Shown: positions 31,899 through 41,292 of the stretch, one piece after another | Position numbering within the stretch: position 1 is the first letter of the stretch | How the letters are laid out: each line of letters begins with the position of its first letter | From: Poriferisodalis sp965262965 | Lineage (GTDB): Bacteria; Actinomycetota; Acidimicrobiia; Acidimicrobiales; Poriferisodalaceae | DNA: 64,000 nucleotides | NCBI RefSeq assembly: GCF_965262965.1 | Contig: NZ_OZ253573.1 | Span: 3,782,001 to 3,846,000 of the forward strand | Direction: 5' to 3' | Notes under the pieces: generated by a model | Told to the model about the DNA's origin: nothing | The model's input: only the letters and a program-made list of their open reading frames with translations | Database searches by the model: none | Program-made: the position numbers and the translations under genes

Positions 31899-32972
31899 CT
31901 AGCGCGGGTACGAAATGTCGATGAAGTCGTCTGGCGAGCCGCTGCCGGCTGCCGTCTCGGCCTCGATCAGCTCGTGCAGCCGAGTTGCCACCGGGCCGAC
32001 CTTGCCGTCCCCGATCGGGGCGCCGTCCCACTCCACCACCGGGAAGACGTGGGTGTCGCCACCCGACATGATGAGCTCGACTCCTGTTCGTGACTCGTCG
32101 GCGCGCAGCCGTCGCTGCTCCACACCGGTGAGCAGTCCTTCGGGCACCAGCGTGCTGCGCGCAAGGTCCAGCAGGCGCCGCATGGTGGTGCCGTGAAGGA
32201 TGCCCTCAAACGGGGGAGTGACGAGGACACCGGCGCGGCTGATGCTGCAGACGTTGAGCACGCAGGCCTCTGCGATGTAGCCGTCGTCGTCGACGATGAT
32301 CCCGAAGGTGCCGCCGCCGTCGGCTGCCTCGAGGTGAGTCAGGACGTTGAGCAGATAGTTGTTCGACTTGATCTGCGCCAGCAGCGGAGGCTTCATCGGA
32401 GTGTCCCGTACCGTCGTCTCGCGGAAGCCATCCCGCATCGGATCGAAGCCTCCGGAGCCGAAGCTCATCGGGTCGAGCACGACGCAGTAGAAGCAGGGTT
32501 CTTCGCACTCGGCGGGCATGAACGAGAACCCGCCGGGGCCGGCTGTCAGCCAATAGCGGACGATGCCGTTCCTTGCGCCTGACGATGCCGCGGTGTCGGC
32601 GACCATCTGGATCAATTCGTCGCGAGACCACGGGACTTCGAGGCGGGCTCCCGTTGCGCTCGCAAGCAACCGATCGATGTGGATGCCGAGCCGGTACAGA
32701 CGGCCGTTCACCAGTGAGCAGGTGTCGAAGACACCGTGTCCACGGTGGACCATGTGATCGTCGAGCGGCACCGTCATGAGCGCGGGATCGGTGACGACCC
32801 CGCCTAGGTACGAACTGAACATGGCGTAGCAACCGCGCTTGCCCTCACGCTTGGCGGTCATCCGCTCGATGGCGTCGGCGGCGCTCAGGATCCGTTGAGC
32901 CGGGCGCAATCTCGCGCTCGTCTCGCTAGGCGTGGCGGTGTCGCCGTCCCCCGAGACCGTCCGCAGCGCCAC
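31899..32972 (-). CDS. Class IV aminotransferase (branched-chain/D-amino-acid type)
   Basis: 357 residues; a PLP fold-type IV enzyme. The N-terminal segment DDHMVHRGHGVFDTC is the substrate/cofactor entrance motif. The Schiff-base lysine lies in LAQIKSNNYLLNVL, and the phosphate clamp in GYIAEACVLNVCSI and GILHGTTMRRLLDLA. The first 38 residues are not typical, so the true start may lie downstream. Members act in branched-chain amino-acid synthesis, D-amino acid formation or folate synthesis (4-amino-4-deoxychorismate lyase). The genomic context does not decide. Divergent from pgsA. Confidence 0.9.
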   Translation of the reverse strand: MALRTVSGDGDTATPSETSARLRPAQRILSAADAIERMTAKREGKRGCYAMFSSYLGGVVTDPALMTVPLDDHMVHRGHGVFDTCSLVNGRLYRLGIHIDRLLASATGARLEVPWSRDELIQMVADTAASSGARNGIVRYWLTAGPGGFSFMPAECEEPCFYCVVLDPMSFGSGGFDPMRDGFRETTVRDTPMKPPLLAQIKSNNYLLNVLTHLEAADGGGTFGIIVDDDGYIAEACVLNVCSISRAGVLVTPPFEGILHGTTMRRLLDLARSTLVPEGLLTGVEQRRLRADESRTGVELIMSGGDTHVFPVVEWDGAPIGDGKVGPVATRLHELIEAETAAGSGSPDDFIDISYPR

Positions 32973-33068
32973 GTGCCGATACTACGTGGGCTGGATTGCT
33001 CGGCTCTGGGAACTCCCGGCGCTTGCTCCGCCGGGCACCGTCGCCGCAACGGGGTCGCCTAGCCTCGC

Positions 33069-33674
33069 ATGCCAATGGGGGCGCCGGAGGGGGACGAGGC
33101 AGCCCCGACATTCGGGCCGACGGCGCTGGTGACGCCGGCCAATCTCGTGACGGTGGCTCGCATCGCCGCTTCGCCGGTGTTCATCGTGATGATCGTGGCG
33201 TGGGGCGCGCGGTGGAGCACTTTCGCAGTCGGCTTCGCAATCGCGATGACCGACTACCTCGACGGCTGGCTGGCCCGACGCCAGGGTCAGACCCGCGCCG
33301 GCGCCTTCCTGGATCCACTGGCAGACAAGGTTCTGGTGCTGGGCGGCATGGCCGCGCTGGTGTGGAACGAGCAGTTCGACGTGCTGCCCGTCGCGCTCAT
33401 CGCACTGCGGGAGCTGGTGATCAGCGCGTACCGCTCACGAGCCGGTCGTCGGGGCGTCACGGTGCCGGCCACGAAGCTCGCCAAGTGGAAGACCTTCGTG
33501 CAGCTGTGGGCGATCGGCTTCGCCGTCATGCCGCCGCTGGCTTCCGATGCCCACTGGATCGCGACCCTCACGCTGTGGGTGGCGGTGGCGTTGACACTGC
33601 AGACCGGCTGGTCATACCTACGCGCGGCGCGCAATATCGCCGCGGACCAGCTTGGCGGCGACGACGGCTCGTGA
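33069..33674 (+). CDS. pgsA: CDP-alcohol phosphatidyltransferase, PgsA type
   Basis: Makes phosphatidylglycerophosphate from CDP-diacylglycerol and glycerol-3-phosphate in the cytoplasmic membrane. 201 residues. The catalytic signature DG-x2-AR-x8-G-x3-D-x3-D is present as DGWLARRQGQTRAGAFLDPL and the following Asp (ADK). About five membrane helices. It lies directly before cinA, which is the usual actinobacterial arrangement pgsA-cinA-recA. The ATG at 33069 agrees with the start of the hydrophobic domain. Confidence 0.93.
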   Translation: MPMGAPEGDEAAPTFGPTALVTPANLVTVARIAASPVFIVMIVAWGARWSTFAVGFAIAMTDYLDGWLARRQGQTRAGAFLDPLADKVLVLGGMAALVWNEQFDVLPVALIALRELVISAYRSRAGRRGVTVPATKLAKWKTFVQLWAIGFAVMPPLASDAHWIATLTLWVAVALTLQTGWSYLRAARNIAADQLGGDDGS

Positions 33675-33747
33675 TGCCAAGCAGATCCTCCGATGGCGCC
33701 GGCAGCGAGCCCCAGCGCTGGGGGCGACTCATCTAGGGTCAGCCGGT

Positions 33748-35220
33748 GTGAGAACCGAGATCATCGCCGTCGGCACCGAGCTGCTGCTCGGCCAGATCGT
33801 CGACACAAACTCTTCCTGGATGGGGGAGCAGCTGGCACTCGCCGGGATCGACAGCCACTACCAGACCAAGGTTGGCGACAACTGGAATCGCATCGAGGAC
33901 GCGTTTCGACTGGCCTTGGACCGCAGCGACGCGGTGATCGTGTGCGGCGGGCTCGGACCGACACAGGACGACATCACGCGCGAAGTGCTCGCATCGGTGA
34001 TGGGCGTCGAGCTGGTGCTTGACGAGGCGATCGCCGAGCGCATACGGGGGATGTTCGCGAGCCGAAGCCGCGCCATGCCCGAGAACAACCTGCGCCAGGC
34101 CATGGTGCCCGTCGGCGCACGCCCGATACCGCAGCAGCCGGGCACAGCACCGGGACTGATCGCGCCGATCCGTTGGGTGCGCGGCGTCGGCGCCGTCACT
34201 GCCGACGACAATGCGGGCAGTGGCGAGGTGCTCGAACGGGTCGTGTATGTCGTGCCGGGCGTCCCCTACGAGATGCGGGAGATGGTGTCGGGCACGGTGT
34301 TGGGCGACATTCAGCGGCTCGCTGGAGTCACCGCCACCATCGAGAGTCGGGTGTTGCGCACCTGGGGACAAAGCGAATCTGGTCTCGCCGAGATGCTCGC
34401 TGGACGCATCGATGAGCTGGACGAGGTCGGCAATCCCACGCTGGCGTTCTTGGCCAGCGGCATCGAGGGCATCAAGGTGCGCATCACGGCGAAGGGCGCT
34501 GATTCGCACGATGCCTGGCGCCTGATCGATGCCGAGCAGGCCGAGCTCGAGTTGTTGCTGGGAGATTTGGTCTTCGCGTACGACGACGACACGATGGAAA
34601 CAACGGTGCTCGCCGAGCTCGCTCGCAACGGCCTCACTCTCGGCGTCGCCGAGACGATCACCGGTGGCCGGATGTCCAATCGGTTGTCCTCAGCAGAAGC
34701 GGCGATGCGGGCCGGCACCGCACCAGGAGCCGCGAAGGTCGGCGATCCGGGGCTGGCTGGTACGTCCGACAACGGCGGCGACCATGCTTCGGCGACCGAC
34801 GAGACAGATCGCATCTTCAACGGCGGAATCGTGGCGCGGTCGGCCCACATGGCCGACTACCTGCTGCACGCCGGCTCGGCGCAAGTGTCTCCGTTGGGAG
34901 ACGGACTCGTGCCGCCAGTCGCATCCGCGGCCGGCGCAGAGGCGCTGGCGCGCGCAGCACGGAATCGCACGGGTGCAAGTGTCGGGCTGGCCGTTACCGC
35001 AGTGGAGGACCGCGGGTCGGCGACTGAGGCGCACCCATTCGGCACTGCGTTTCTGGCAATTTCGATAGCGACGCACGCGGGCGATGGTGCCAGTCCTGAC
35101 GTTGCTCACCGTGAGGCATCTGACGAGGTGCGCCTGCCCGGCGATCGCGAGCGTCTCGCCGATTACAGCGCCATCTCTGCGTTGAACCTGCTGCGACTCA
35201 TCTTGCAGGGGCGTCGCTAG
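33748..35220 (+). CDS. cinA: CinA family protein with divergent C-terminal amidase domain
   Basis: 490 residues from GTG 33748. The N-terminal MoCF/COG1058 domain is canonical (IIAVGTELLLGQIVDTNSSW, then VIVCGGLGPTQDDITRE and VYVVPGVPYEM). The C-terminal CinA_C/PncC domain (about 290-490), which in active enzymes deamidates NMN via the AESCTGG serine, reads AETITGG. It also carries an extra segment rich in Gly/Asp (PGAAKVGDPGLAGTSDNGGD) and lacks the VAYSNEAK stretch (VARSAHM here). NMN amidase activity is therefore doubtful. The gene follows pgsA. Confidence 0.9.
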   Translation: MRTEIIAVGTELLLGQIVDTNSSWMGEQLALAGIDSHYQTKVGDNWNRIEDAFRLALDRSDAVIVCGGLGPTQDDITREVLASVMGVELVLDEAIAERIRGMFASRSRAMPENNLRQAMVPVGARPIPQQPGTAPGLIAPIRWVRGVGAVTADDNAGSGEVLERVVYVVPGVPYEMREMVSGTVLGDIQRLAGVTATIESRVLRTWGQSESGLAEMLAGRIDELDEVGNPTLAFLASGIEGIKVRITAKGADSHDAWRLIDAEQAELELLLGDLVFAYDDDTMETTVLAELARNGLTLGVAETITGGRMSNRLSSAEAAMRAGTAPGAAKVGDPGLAGTSDNGGDHASATDETDRIFNGGIVARSAHMADYLLHAGSAQVSPLGDGLVPPVASAAGAEALARAARNRTGASVGLAVTAVEDRGSATEAHPFGTAFLAISIATHAGDGASPDVAHREASDEVRLPGDRERLADYSAISALNLLRLILQGRR

Positions 35221-35295
35221 CGAAATCGGGTCCGTTCCGGCGCCAACGACCTCGCGATCCGGCGCGCACGCGTGACGGGCTGGCAGGCTGTCGCG

Positions 35296-36198
35296 ATGCG
35301 ATTCGGATTCTGGACGAAGAACAGCCAGTCCTACGAGGACATTCTCGAGTGCTGCGCGCACGCGGAGGCAACGGGATGGGACGGCCTGTGGTTCGCCGAC
35401 CACTTCATGCCCAACGAAGAGAATGTCGACCAGCCCATCCAAGAGGCTTGGTCGATCCTGGCGGCATTGGCGGCAGCGGTGCCGCGGGTGCGTCTCGGCC
35501 CGCTGGTGGCCGGCAACACCTACAGGAATCCGGCACTGACGGCCAAGATCGCCGCCACCATCGACCACATCTCGGGCGGACGGGTCGTACTCGGCATCGG
35601 CGCCGGCTGGCAGGAGAACGAGCACGAGGCCTACGGCTTCGACTTCGGCTCGCTGCGCAGCCGCATGGATCGCTTCGACGAGGCCGTCGAGATCATCAGC
35701 TCGCTGCTGGGGAGCCATCGGACTGACTTCGCCGGCGATTACTACGCCATCGCGGAGGCACCGCTTGACCCGAAACCGGTCCAGGAGCCGATCTCCCTGC
35801 TGATCGGCGGGGGCGGCCGCCGCCGCACGCTTCGCACGACTGCCCGTTGGGCGACCGAGTGGAACTACTGGGGCATGCCCGACGACATTGCTGAGCTCTG
35901 CGAGGTGCTTGACGGGCACTGCGAGGACATCGGTCGTGACCCTGCCGAGATCAGTCGCTCGGCCTGCGCTTTGCTGTTCATCAGCGAGGACTCCGCATCG
36001 CTGGACCGCTTCCGCGGTCGCGACATGGGGCGAGCCACCATCGTCGGCACACCTGCGGAAGTGAGCGACGTCGTCGAGCAGTACCGCGAGGTCGGCGTGG
36101 ACGAGCTGATCATCCCCGACTTCACCTTCGGACCGATGGACGCGAAGAAGCACTCGATGGACCTGTTCATCAATGAGGTTGCGCCCAACTTCCGTTGA
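35296..36198 (+). CDS. LLM-class F420-dependent oxidoreductase
   Basis: 300 residues from ATG 35296 (residues MRFGFWTKN). The luciferase-like fold is marked by GWDGLWFADHFMPN, VRLGPLVAGNTYRNPAL, HISGGRVVLGIGAGWQENE and GRATIVGTPAEVSDVVE. Such enzymes use reduced coenzyme F420 to modify many substrates and are typical of actinobacteria. It is followed by a second LLM gene on the same strand, 57 bp later, so a duplication or a joint operon is likely. Substrate unknown. Confidence 0.92.
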   Translation: MRFGFWTKNSQSYEDILECCAHAEATGWDGLWFADHFMPNEENVDQPIQEAWSILAALAAAVPRVRLGPLVAGNTYRNPALTAKIAATIDHISGGRVVLGIGAGWQENEHEAYGFDFGSLRSRMDRFDEAVEIISSLLGSHRTDFAGDYYAIAEAPLDPKPVQEPISLLIGGGGRRRTLRTTARWATEWNYWGMPDDIAELCEVLDGHCEDIGRDPAEISRSACALLFISEDSASLDRFRGRDMGRATIVGTPAEVSDVVEQYREVGVDELIIPDFTFGPMDAKKHSMDLFINEVAPNFR

Positions 36199-36255
36199 GC
36201 GCATCGGCACGGCGGGTGAGAGCGTCACTAGGACAGGCAACGAGAGGGGAACGCA

Positions 36256-37107
36256 GTGAACATCGGGTTGTTTCAGATCAACATGGGAGCGCTGGGCGAC
36301 GCGCCCGGGTCCGAGGGCGCCGGGCGCATTGCCGTGGCCGCCGAGGCAGCGGGCTTCGAGTCGGTGTGGACGGGCGAGCACGTGGTGCTGCCCGACCCGC
36401 AGGTTCCTCCTTCGCCGCTGCCGCCCCTGCACCCGATGCTGGATCCAGCCGTGGCGCTCGCGTACGTCGCCGCGGTGACCACCGAGATCAAGCTGGGCAC
36501 GGGCATCATCATCGTCCCGCAGCGAAATCCACTGGTGCTCGCGAAGGAGCTCGCCAGCGTGGACGTGCTCTCGGGCGGTCGCCTGCTGTTCGGTGTCGGC
36601 GTCGGCTACCTGGGGCCAGAGTTCGATGCGCTTGGCATCCCGATGGCGGACCGTGCCCGTCGCACAGAGGAGTACATCGAGGCGATGCGGGCCATCTGGT
36701 CGATGGACTCACCGGCCTACAAGGGCAAGTTCGTCGAGTTCGCCGGAGTGCAAGCCCGCCCACGGCCGACCCAGCAGCCCGGCCCACCGGTGGTGATGGG
36801 CGGGCACACCGCGCCCGCATTCCGTCGCTCGGTCACGATGAGCGAGGGCTGGTACGGCTTCGCGCTCGACTACGACGCCACGCAACGATGCCTCGACGGA
36901 CTCGCCGAGGCCGCGGCCCGCTACGACCGCCCCGAGAGCCTGGGTCGCCTCGAGATCACCGTCACACCGCGCGTGCGGCCGACGCCGGAGATGGCCGAGC
37001 GCTTCGCGGAGATGGGCGTCGATCGCCTGGTGCTGTTGCCCAACGGCCAGAACACCGACGAGATCGCCGCATTCGTCGACCACATCGGCACCACGCTGCT
37101 GAACTGA
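36256..37107 (+). CDS. LLM-class F420-dependent oxidoreductase, TIGR03619-like
   Basis: 283 residues from GTG 36256, with GAGAGGGGA (36243-36251) upstream. Motifs are MGALGDAPG, ESVWTGEHVVLPD, KLGTGIIIVPQRNPL, LSGGRLLFGVGVGYLGPE and GPPVVMGGHTAPA. This subgroup resembles the TIGR03619 family of F420-dependent oxidoreductases. In tandem with the paralog at 35296; sequence similarity between the two is low, so they are probably not a recent duplication. Substrate unknown. Confidence 0.9.
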   Translation: MNIGLFQINMGALGDAPGSEGAGRIAVAAEAAGFESVWTGEHVVLPDPQVPPSPLPPLHPMLDPAVALAYVAAVTTEIKLGTGIIIVPQRNPLVLAKELASVDVLSGGRLLFGVGVGYLGPEFDALGIPMADRARRTEEYIEAMRAIWSMDSPAYKGKFVEFAGVQARPRPTQQPGPPVVMGGHTAPAFRRSVTMSEGWYGFALDYDATQRCLDGLAEAAARYDRPESLGRLEITVTPRVRPTPEMAERFAEMGVDRLVLLPNGQNTDEIAAFVDHIGTTLLN

Positions 37108-37173
37108 CCGCGGTGGTTCGCCAACAGGGTCCCGCAGAACGCTGGCGAGTCTCCCCAGGCGCGCGCCGGTTTG

Positions 37174-38418
37174 CTAGCCGCGATTGGGAACGTTGGGGCG
37201 GCGGATAGGCGGTCCGGCTGAGATCACGCCGTCGGCTTCGAGGGCATCGAGGGCGGCTTCGTCGAGATCGGCCAGATCGGCGAGGACGGCGCGGTTGTGT
37301 TGGCCTCGTGCACCGACGACTGTTGCGTGGGCAGCCCCGGCTTCGGCATCGGCGAAGCGCCATGACGACTGGGGCACGGTGATGGGCGTCGCCGCTTCGC
37401 CGGCAGCCACATCGACGAACGCGCCGCGTTCAGCGGCCCACTCGGTCTCAGCGAGTTCTGCGACTGTGCGGACCTCGGCGGCCATCACCGACTTGATCCC
37501 AAGCGCAGCTTCTACCGCCTCGGCGCTGTCGAATTGGCTCACCCACTCGCCGAAGGTTGCCTCGAGCTCGGCGCGGTGATGTATCCGATCCTCGATGCGC
37601 GCGTAGCGGGGATCGGTTCGCAGTTCCTGTCGGCCCAGAGCCTTGACCATCGCCTTGAAGCCGAAGTTGGCGGTCAAGTCGAGTGTCACGGTGACAGACC
37701 TGCCGTTGGTCAGCGGGTAGACCGCCGCCCAGTTCTGCCCGGCCTTGAAGCCGATCTGGGGGTCCTGACCGGTGAGGTCGGTGGCGGCCAGGTCGTTGCA
37801 CATCAGCGTGCTCTCCGCCATGGACACCTCGACGGCCTGGCCGCGGCCAGTGCGATGCCGCATGTGCAGCGCAGCCAGCACTGCGCCCAGCGCATGCAGC
37901 CCGGTGTAGGTGTCGGCGTGGGACATCGGGTCGTTGCGGTACGGCTCGCCGCCGCGTCGCCTCGACACCATCTCGGTGACGCCCGCTTCAGCGTGCAGGA
38001 TCGATGCAAACGCGCCCCGATCGCTCCGACTGTTGCCGTGTCCCCAGCCTGAGACGGAGGCGACGATGATGCCGGGGTTGACCCCGCAGAGCACGTCGTA
38101 GCCGAGGCCGAGCCGCTCGAGCACGCCCGGCCGGTAGTTCTCCAGCACGACGTCGGCCTTGCGCACCATTGTGAGCAGCACGTCGCGACCCGCCGCCGTC
38201 GTCAGGTCCATCGAGACGCATTCCTTGCCGGCGTTGAAGTGCGCGAAGTAGGCCGAGAAACCGTCGACGTGCGGCACCACGAAGCGGGTCAGGTCGGCAT
38301 CGGGCGGCTCCACTTTCACCACGCGTGCGCCGAGATCGGCGAGCAGCCGGCCTGCGATCGGCCCGGCGACAGCGCGCGTCAGATCCAAGACGAGGATGTC
38401 TTCCAGAGGTGTCGGCAC
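37174..38418 (-). CDS. Type III (CaiB/BaiF) CoA-transferase
   Basis: 414 residues from GTG 38418, which puts PLEDILVLDLTRAVAGP at the N-terminus. Motifs are ARVVKVEPPDADLTRF, NAGKECVSMDLTTAAG, GVLERLGLGYDVLCG and the DPMSHADTYTG region, where the catalytic Asp of the family is expected. The second domain has GRGQAVEVSMAEST. It transfers CoA to an unknown carboxylate. Followed upstream (38430) by an MFS transporter in the same orientation, which suggests uptake coupled to activation. Confidence 0.92.
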   Translation of the reverse strand: MPTPLEDILVLDLTRAVAGPIAGRLLADLGARVVKVEPPDADLTRFVVPHVDGFSAYFAHFNAGKECVSMDLTTAAGRDVLLTMVRKADVVLENYRPGVLERLGLGYDVLCGVNPGIIVASVSGWGHGNSRSDRGAFASILHAEAGVTEMVSRRRGGEPYRNDPMSHADTYTGLHALGAVLAALHMRHRTGRGQAVEVSMAESTLMCNDLAATDLTGQDPQIGFKAGQNWAAVYPLTNGRSVTVTLDLTANFGFKAMVKALGRQELRTDPRYARIEDRIHHRAELEATFGEWVSQFDSAEAVEAALGIKSVMAAEVRTVAELAETEWAAERGAFVDVAAGEAATPITVPQSSWRFADAEAGAAHATVVGARGQHNRAVLADLADLDEAALDALEADGVISAGPPIRRPNVPNRG

Positions 38419-38429
38419 GGCGCTTGACG

Positions 38430-39995
38430 TTACGCCTTCGCGGGTGCGTCTATCCGACTTCGGTACGCACCTTCGGCGGTCGCTGGGATCGGCCTCCAAA
38501 CCGAGGGTGGCACCAGGTCTGCCGGGAGCGCTCGTCGAGGCCGATGGGCGGAGGGGGTGACGCTGACAGCGGCTTGTGCGGTTACCGGAGCCTCGGGGGG
38601 TCCGTTGCGTGGCACCGAGGGCTCGAACGGCTCCGTGGGCGGGGGCAAGGGCACAGGGTCACGCGGCATCGGCAGCATGGACAGTGCCCCGGCCAGCGCG
38701 ACGACGGTCACCACCGCTATGGGGATCGTCGAGCCACCGGCGTACTCCGAGAGATAGCCCATCGTCGTCGGCCCGATCAAGGCGCCGGCGCCGAAGAAAA
38801 TGAACATGACGCCCATCACGCTGCCGATGCCGACTACGCCGAACAGGTGCGCCGTCACATCGCCCATCAGCGCCACAAAGCCGCCGTACGCGACTCCAAG
38901 CACCACCGCGAACGCCATGAGCTGCCAGTAGCGATCGCCGGCGAACAGCCAGATCGCGTACGCCACGGGCAGTGTGCCGTATGCAAACTTCATCAGCCGC
39001 ACCGAGCCCACGGCGCGGGCGACAGAGGTCAACAGCAACCGCCCCACGATGCTCGAGAAGCCGATCGCCGAGACGAGTCGGCCTGCGGCGAATGCGTCGA
39101 TCCCATCGGCTGTCGCGAAGCGGATCACCATCGCGAGCGACCCGATCAGCGGTATCGAGAACAGCACTGCTCCCACAGCGAGATGGCGAAACGCCTTGGT
39201 TCGCAGCACGCGCTGCACGTGCGCCTTGGGGTTGATGTGTGCCGACACCGGCACGGGCCGCACCATCACTGCGCATACGGCGAACACCACCAGTGACGCC
39301 AACGCCAAGTAGCGGAAGCTGGGCCGCCACCCGAAGTTCTCGATCAGCCACTGTGCAACGGGAACCAGCAGCGCTGTCCCGAGGCCCGGCCCAGAGGCCA
39401 CGACTCCCTGCGAGATCGCCCGCAGCCGCACGAACGAGGCGGCCGCTGTCGCCATCAGCGGTGCCACGAACAGCCCCGAGCCGAAGCCGCAGCCGAGTCC
39501 GTAGAAGATGTAGCCCTGCCAAATTGCCGAGGCAGCCGACGTGAGCGCGAGTCCGCCGAAGAACAGCACGCCGCCGGCGATCAACAACGGGCGCGGTCCC
39601 ACCCGATGCAGCAGCGGGCCGGACAAGATGCCGGTGCCGAAGAACAGGAATGTGGCGATGCCGATCATCAGCGCCGTCGGGCCGTTGCCGGTGCCGAACT
39701 CAGCGGACATCGCCGCCATGAACGCGCCGAAGGTGTAGATCGTGCCAAATGCCATGCCGGTGGCAAGCGACGCGCCGATAGCGACCCACCAGGCGCGCGC
39801 CGAATCTTGGTACTTGGCGGCATCTTCAACGCTGGAGAGGCCAGCGAGTCCACGACCGCTGCTGCTTGCAGCTGTCGCGGCGTTGACGGCACCGTTGCCG
39901 TGCGCAGCGACAGCGTCGTTCACGGGCCGAAGGGACTCGCGATCCACAACGAGGCCGATAGAGGCCGGAATCATCGGAGTCGGCCGAACGTCCAT
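38430..39995 (-). CDS. MFS transporter, oxalate/formate-antiporter-like
   Basis: About 521 residues from ATG 39995; the longer frame before it is not convincing. The helix-rich body starts at AWWVAIGASLATGMAFGTIY. The cytoplasmic loop between helices 2 and 3 has LHRVGPRPLLIAGG. The segment GCGFGSGLFVAPLMATAAA is characteristic of the OFA/MCT-like group that moves monocarboxylates or oxalate/formate. The C-terminal 100 residues are Pro/Ala-rich. 11 bp separate it from the start of the CoA-transferase gene, so the two may be one operon with a carboxylate substrate. Confidence 0.87.
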   Translation of the reverse strand: MDVRPTPMIPASIGLVVDRESLRPVNDAVAAHGNGAVNAATAASSSGRGLAGLSSVEDAAKYQDSARAWWVAIGASLATGMAFGTIYTFGAFMAAMSAEFGTGNGPTALMIGIATFLFFGTGILSGPLLHRVGPRPLLIAGGVLFFGGLALTSAASAIWQGYIFYGLGCGFGSGLFVAPLMATAAASFVRLRAISQGVVASGPGLGTALLVPVAQWLIENFGWRPSFRYLALASLVVFAVCAVMVRPVPVSAHINPKAHVQRVLRTKAFRHLAVGAVLFSIPLIGSLAMVIRFATADGIDAFAAGRLVSAIGFSSIVGRLLLTSVARAVGSVRLMKFAYGTLPVAYAIWLFAGDRYWQLMAFAVVLGVAYGGFVALMGDVTAHLFGVVGIGSVMGVMFIFFGAGALIGPTTMGYLSEYAGGSTIPIAVVTVVALAGALSMLPMPRDPVPLPPPTEPFEPSVPRNGPPEAPVTAQAAVSVTPSAHRPRRALPADLVPPSVWRPIPATAEGAYRSRIDAPAKA

Positions 39996-40113
39996 TCGGC
40001 GCCAGCATATGGACCCAGGCCCCTCGAAACCTGTGTGGTTCCCGCCGCCGGTAGTCACCTTCGGCGGCGCTGAGATGCTTGCGTCGGCGGGGGCACCCCG
40101 CGACGGCAGGGTG

Positions 40114-40980
40114 TCAGTCGGTGCTGATCTCGGCCACCAGTTCGGCGACCCGCATTTCGCCGTCGCGTGTCTGCCCGCCGAGGGCCAGGAACTGCTCCAT
40201 TGCGGGCCGAGCCTCGGGCGTGCGCATGAGCCGCTGGAACAGGTACTGCTCTTCGAACAGTCCCTCGCGCAGCGGCATTTCGTCGGCGGCATTGGTCGCC
40301 TGTTTGGCGAGCGCCACCGCTTGGGGCGGGAACTTCGCGATGCGGTGGGCCAGCTCGTTCACGAACGGCCGCAGCTCGTCGGCGGGGAGCGCCCGGTTCA
40401 GGTATCCCCACTGCTCGGCCGTGCGCGCGTCGAGGTCGACCCCGCCCAGGATCACCTCCATCGCCCGGCCGCGTCCGACGAGTCGCGGCAGACGCTGAGT
40501 GCCGGTTCCGCCGGGCAGGATGCCGATCGGGACCTCCATCTGGTTGATGACGGTGCGATCGAGGGCTCCGAAGCGCATGTCGCACGACATCGACAGCTCG
40601 CTGCCGCCGCCGCCGACCCGTCCTCCGATCTCGACGATGGTGGCCTTGGGCATCGTTCGGTAGCGCTCGCACATGGCGTGGAAGCCCCTGAGCTCTGTCG
40701 GGCGCTCCGCGGTCCCTTCGGTAGGAAAGCCGAGGATCGCCTCCACGTCGAAGTGGGCAATGAAGAAATCGGGATTGTCGCTGCGCAGCACGACGACCCG
40801 GACCGAGTCGTCATCGGCCACGTGCGCGCTGAACTTCGCCAGCTCACGAAATAGGGGCGGCGTCATCACGTTGATCGGCGGGGCGTCGATGGTGGCGAAG
40901 ACGACGCCGGCGTCGCGCTCGATGCGCAGCAGCTCGAAGTCGTCGTCGCTCAATGGGGGTCTGGGCGCGTTGGTGCTCAT
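40114..40980 (-). CDS. Enoyl-CoA hydratase/isomerase (crotonase) family protein
   Basis: 288 residues from ATG 40980, where the coding frame begins to look like a protein (MSTNAPRPPL). Motifs are FATIDAPPINVMTP, NPDFFIAHFDVEAI and the oxyanion-hole region GRVGGGGSELSMSCDMRFG. The catalytic Glu positions of classical hydratases are less clear, so it might be an isomerase or a hydrolase. Fits the window's CoA-ester catabolism. Between its start and recA is 312 bp of control sequence. Confidence 0.92.
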   Translation of the reverse strand: MSTNAPRPPLSDDDFELLRIERDAGVVFATIDAPPINVMTPPLFRELAKFSAHVADDDSVRVVVLRSDNPDFFIAHFDVEAILGFPTEGTAERPTELRGFHAMCERYRTMPKATIVEIGGRVGGGGSELSMSCDMRFGALDRTVINQMEVPIGILPGGTGTQRLPRLVGRGRAMEVILGGVDLDARTAEQWGYLNRALPADELRPFVNELAHRIAKFPPQAVALAKQATNAADEMPLREGLFEEQYLFQRLMRTPEARPAMEQFLALGGQTRDGEMRVAELVAEISTD

Positions 40981-41077
40981 CGCAGCAGCGTGCCACGCGC
41001 ATGTGACGCGGTGACGCCTGCCGCCTGTGCCGGGCCTCGTTCGGGCTTTTTCGGGCATCCGAACGGCCGCTCGTGCC

Positions 41078-41106
41078 TTGACACGAACTGATGTTCGAAC
41101 TACATT
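41078..41106 (+). promoter_or_regulatory. recA promoter with nested SOS (LexA) box
   Basis: TTGACA (41078-41083) and TACATT (41101-41106) are 17 bp apart, a near-perfect housekeeping promoter. Between them, GAACTGATGTTC (41085-41096) matches the LexA consensus GAAC-N4-GTTC with symmetric flanks (CGAAC...GTTCG). LexA bound there would block RNA polymerase. The start of transcription would be near 41113, leaving a leader of about 180 bases before the recA ATG. A GGAGGA ribosome-binding site lies at 41282-41287. No other named element was seen in this 312-bp stretch. Confidence 0.9.
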
Positions 41107-41292
41107 GCTGTCATTCGGCGTGCAGGCGGGCCGAAGCGTGAAGATCACACCGAAAGCGTGACGGGTGTCACGGCTTCCAAGGGAGTTCGACCCACAGAAA
41201 ACGACCCGAAAGTTGTCACACCCCGCTCCTACGGTGCCTCACAGACGGCATCGCACACCGGGTGCGGCCGACGGGTGTCCTAGGAGGACGAC

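Noticed and set aside
34690..36432. 580-codon minus-strand open frame opposite cinA and the first LLM gene
   Set aside because: It crosses two genes with clear family motifs on the other strand and has no recognisable domain.
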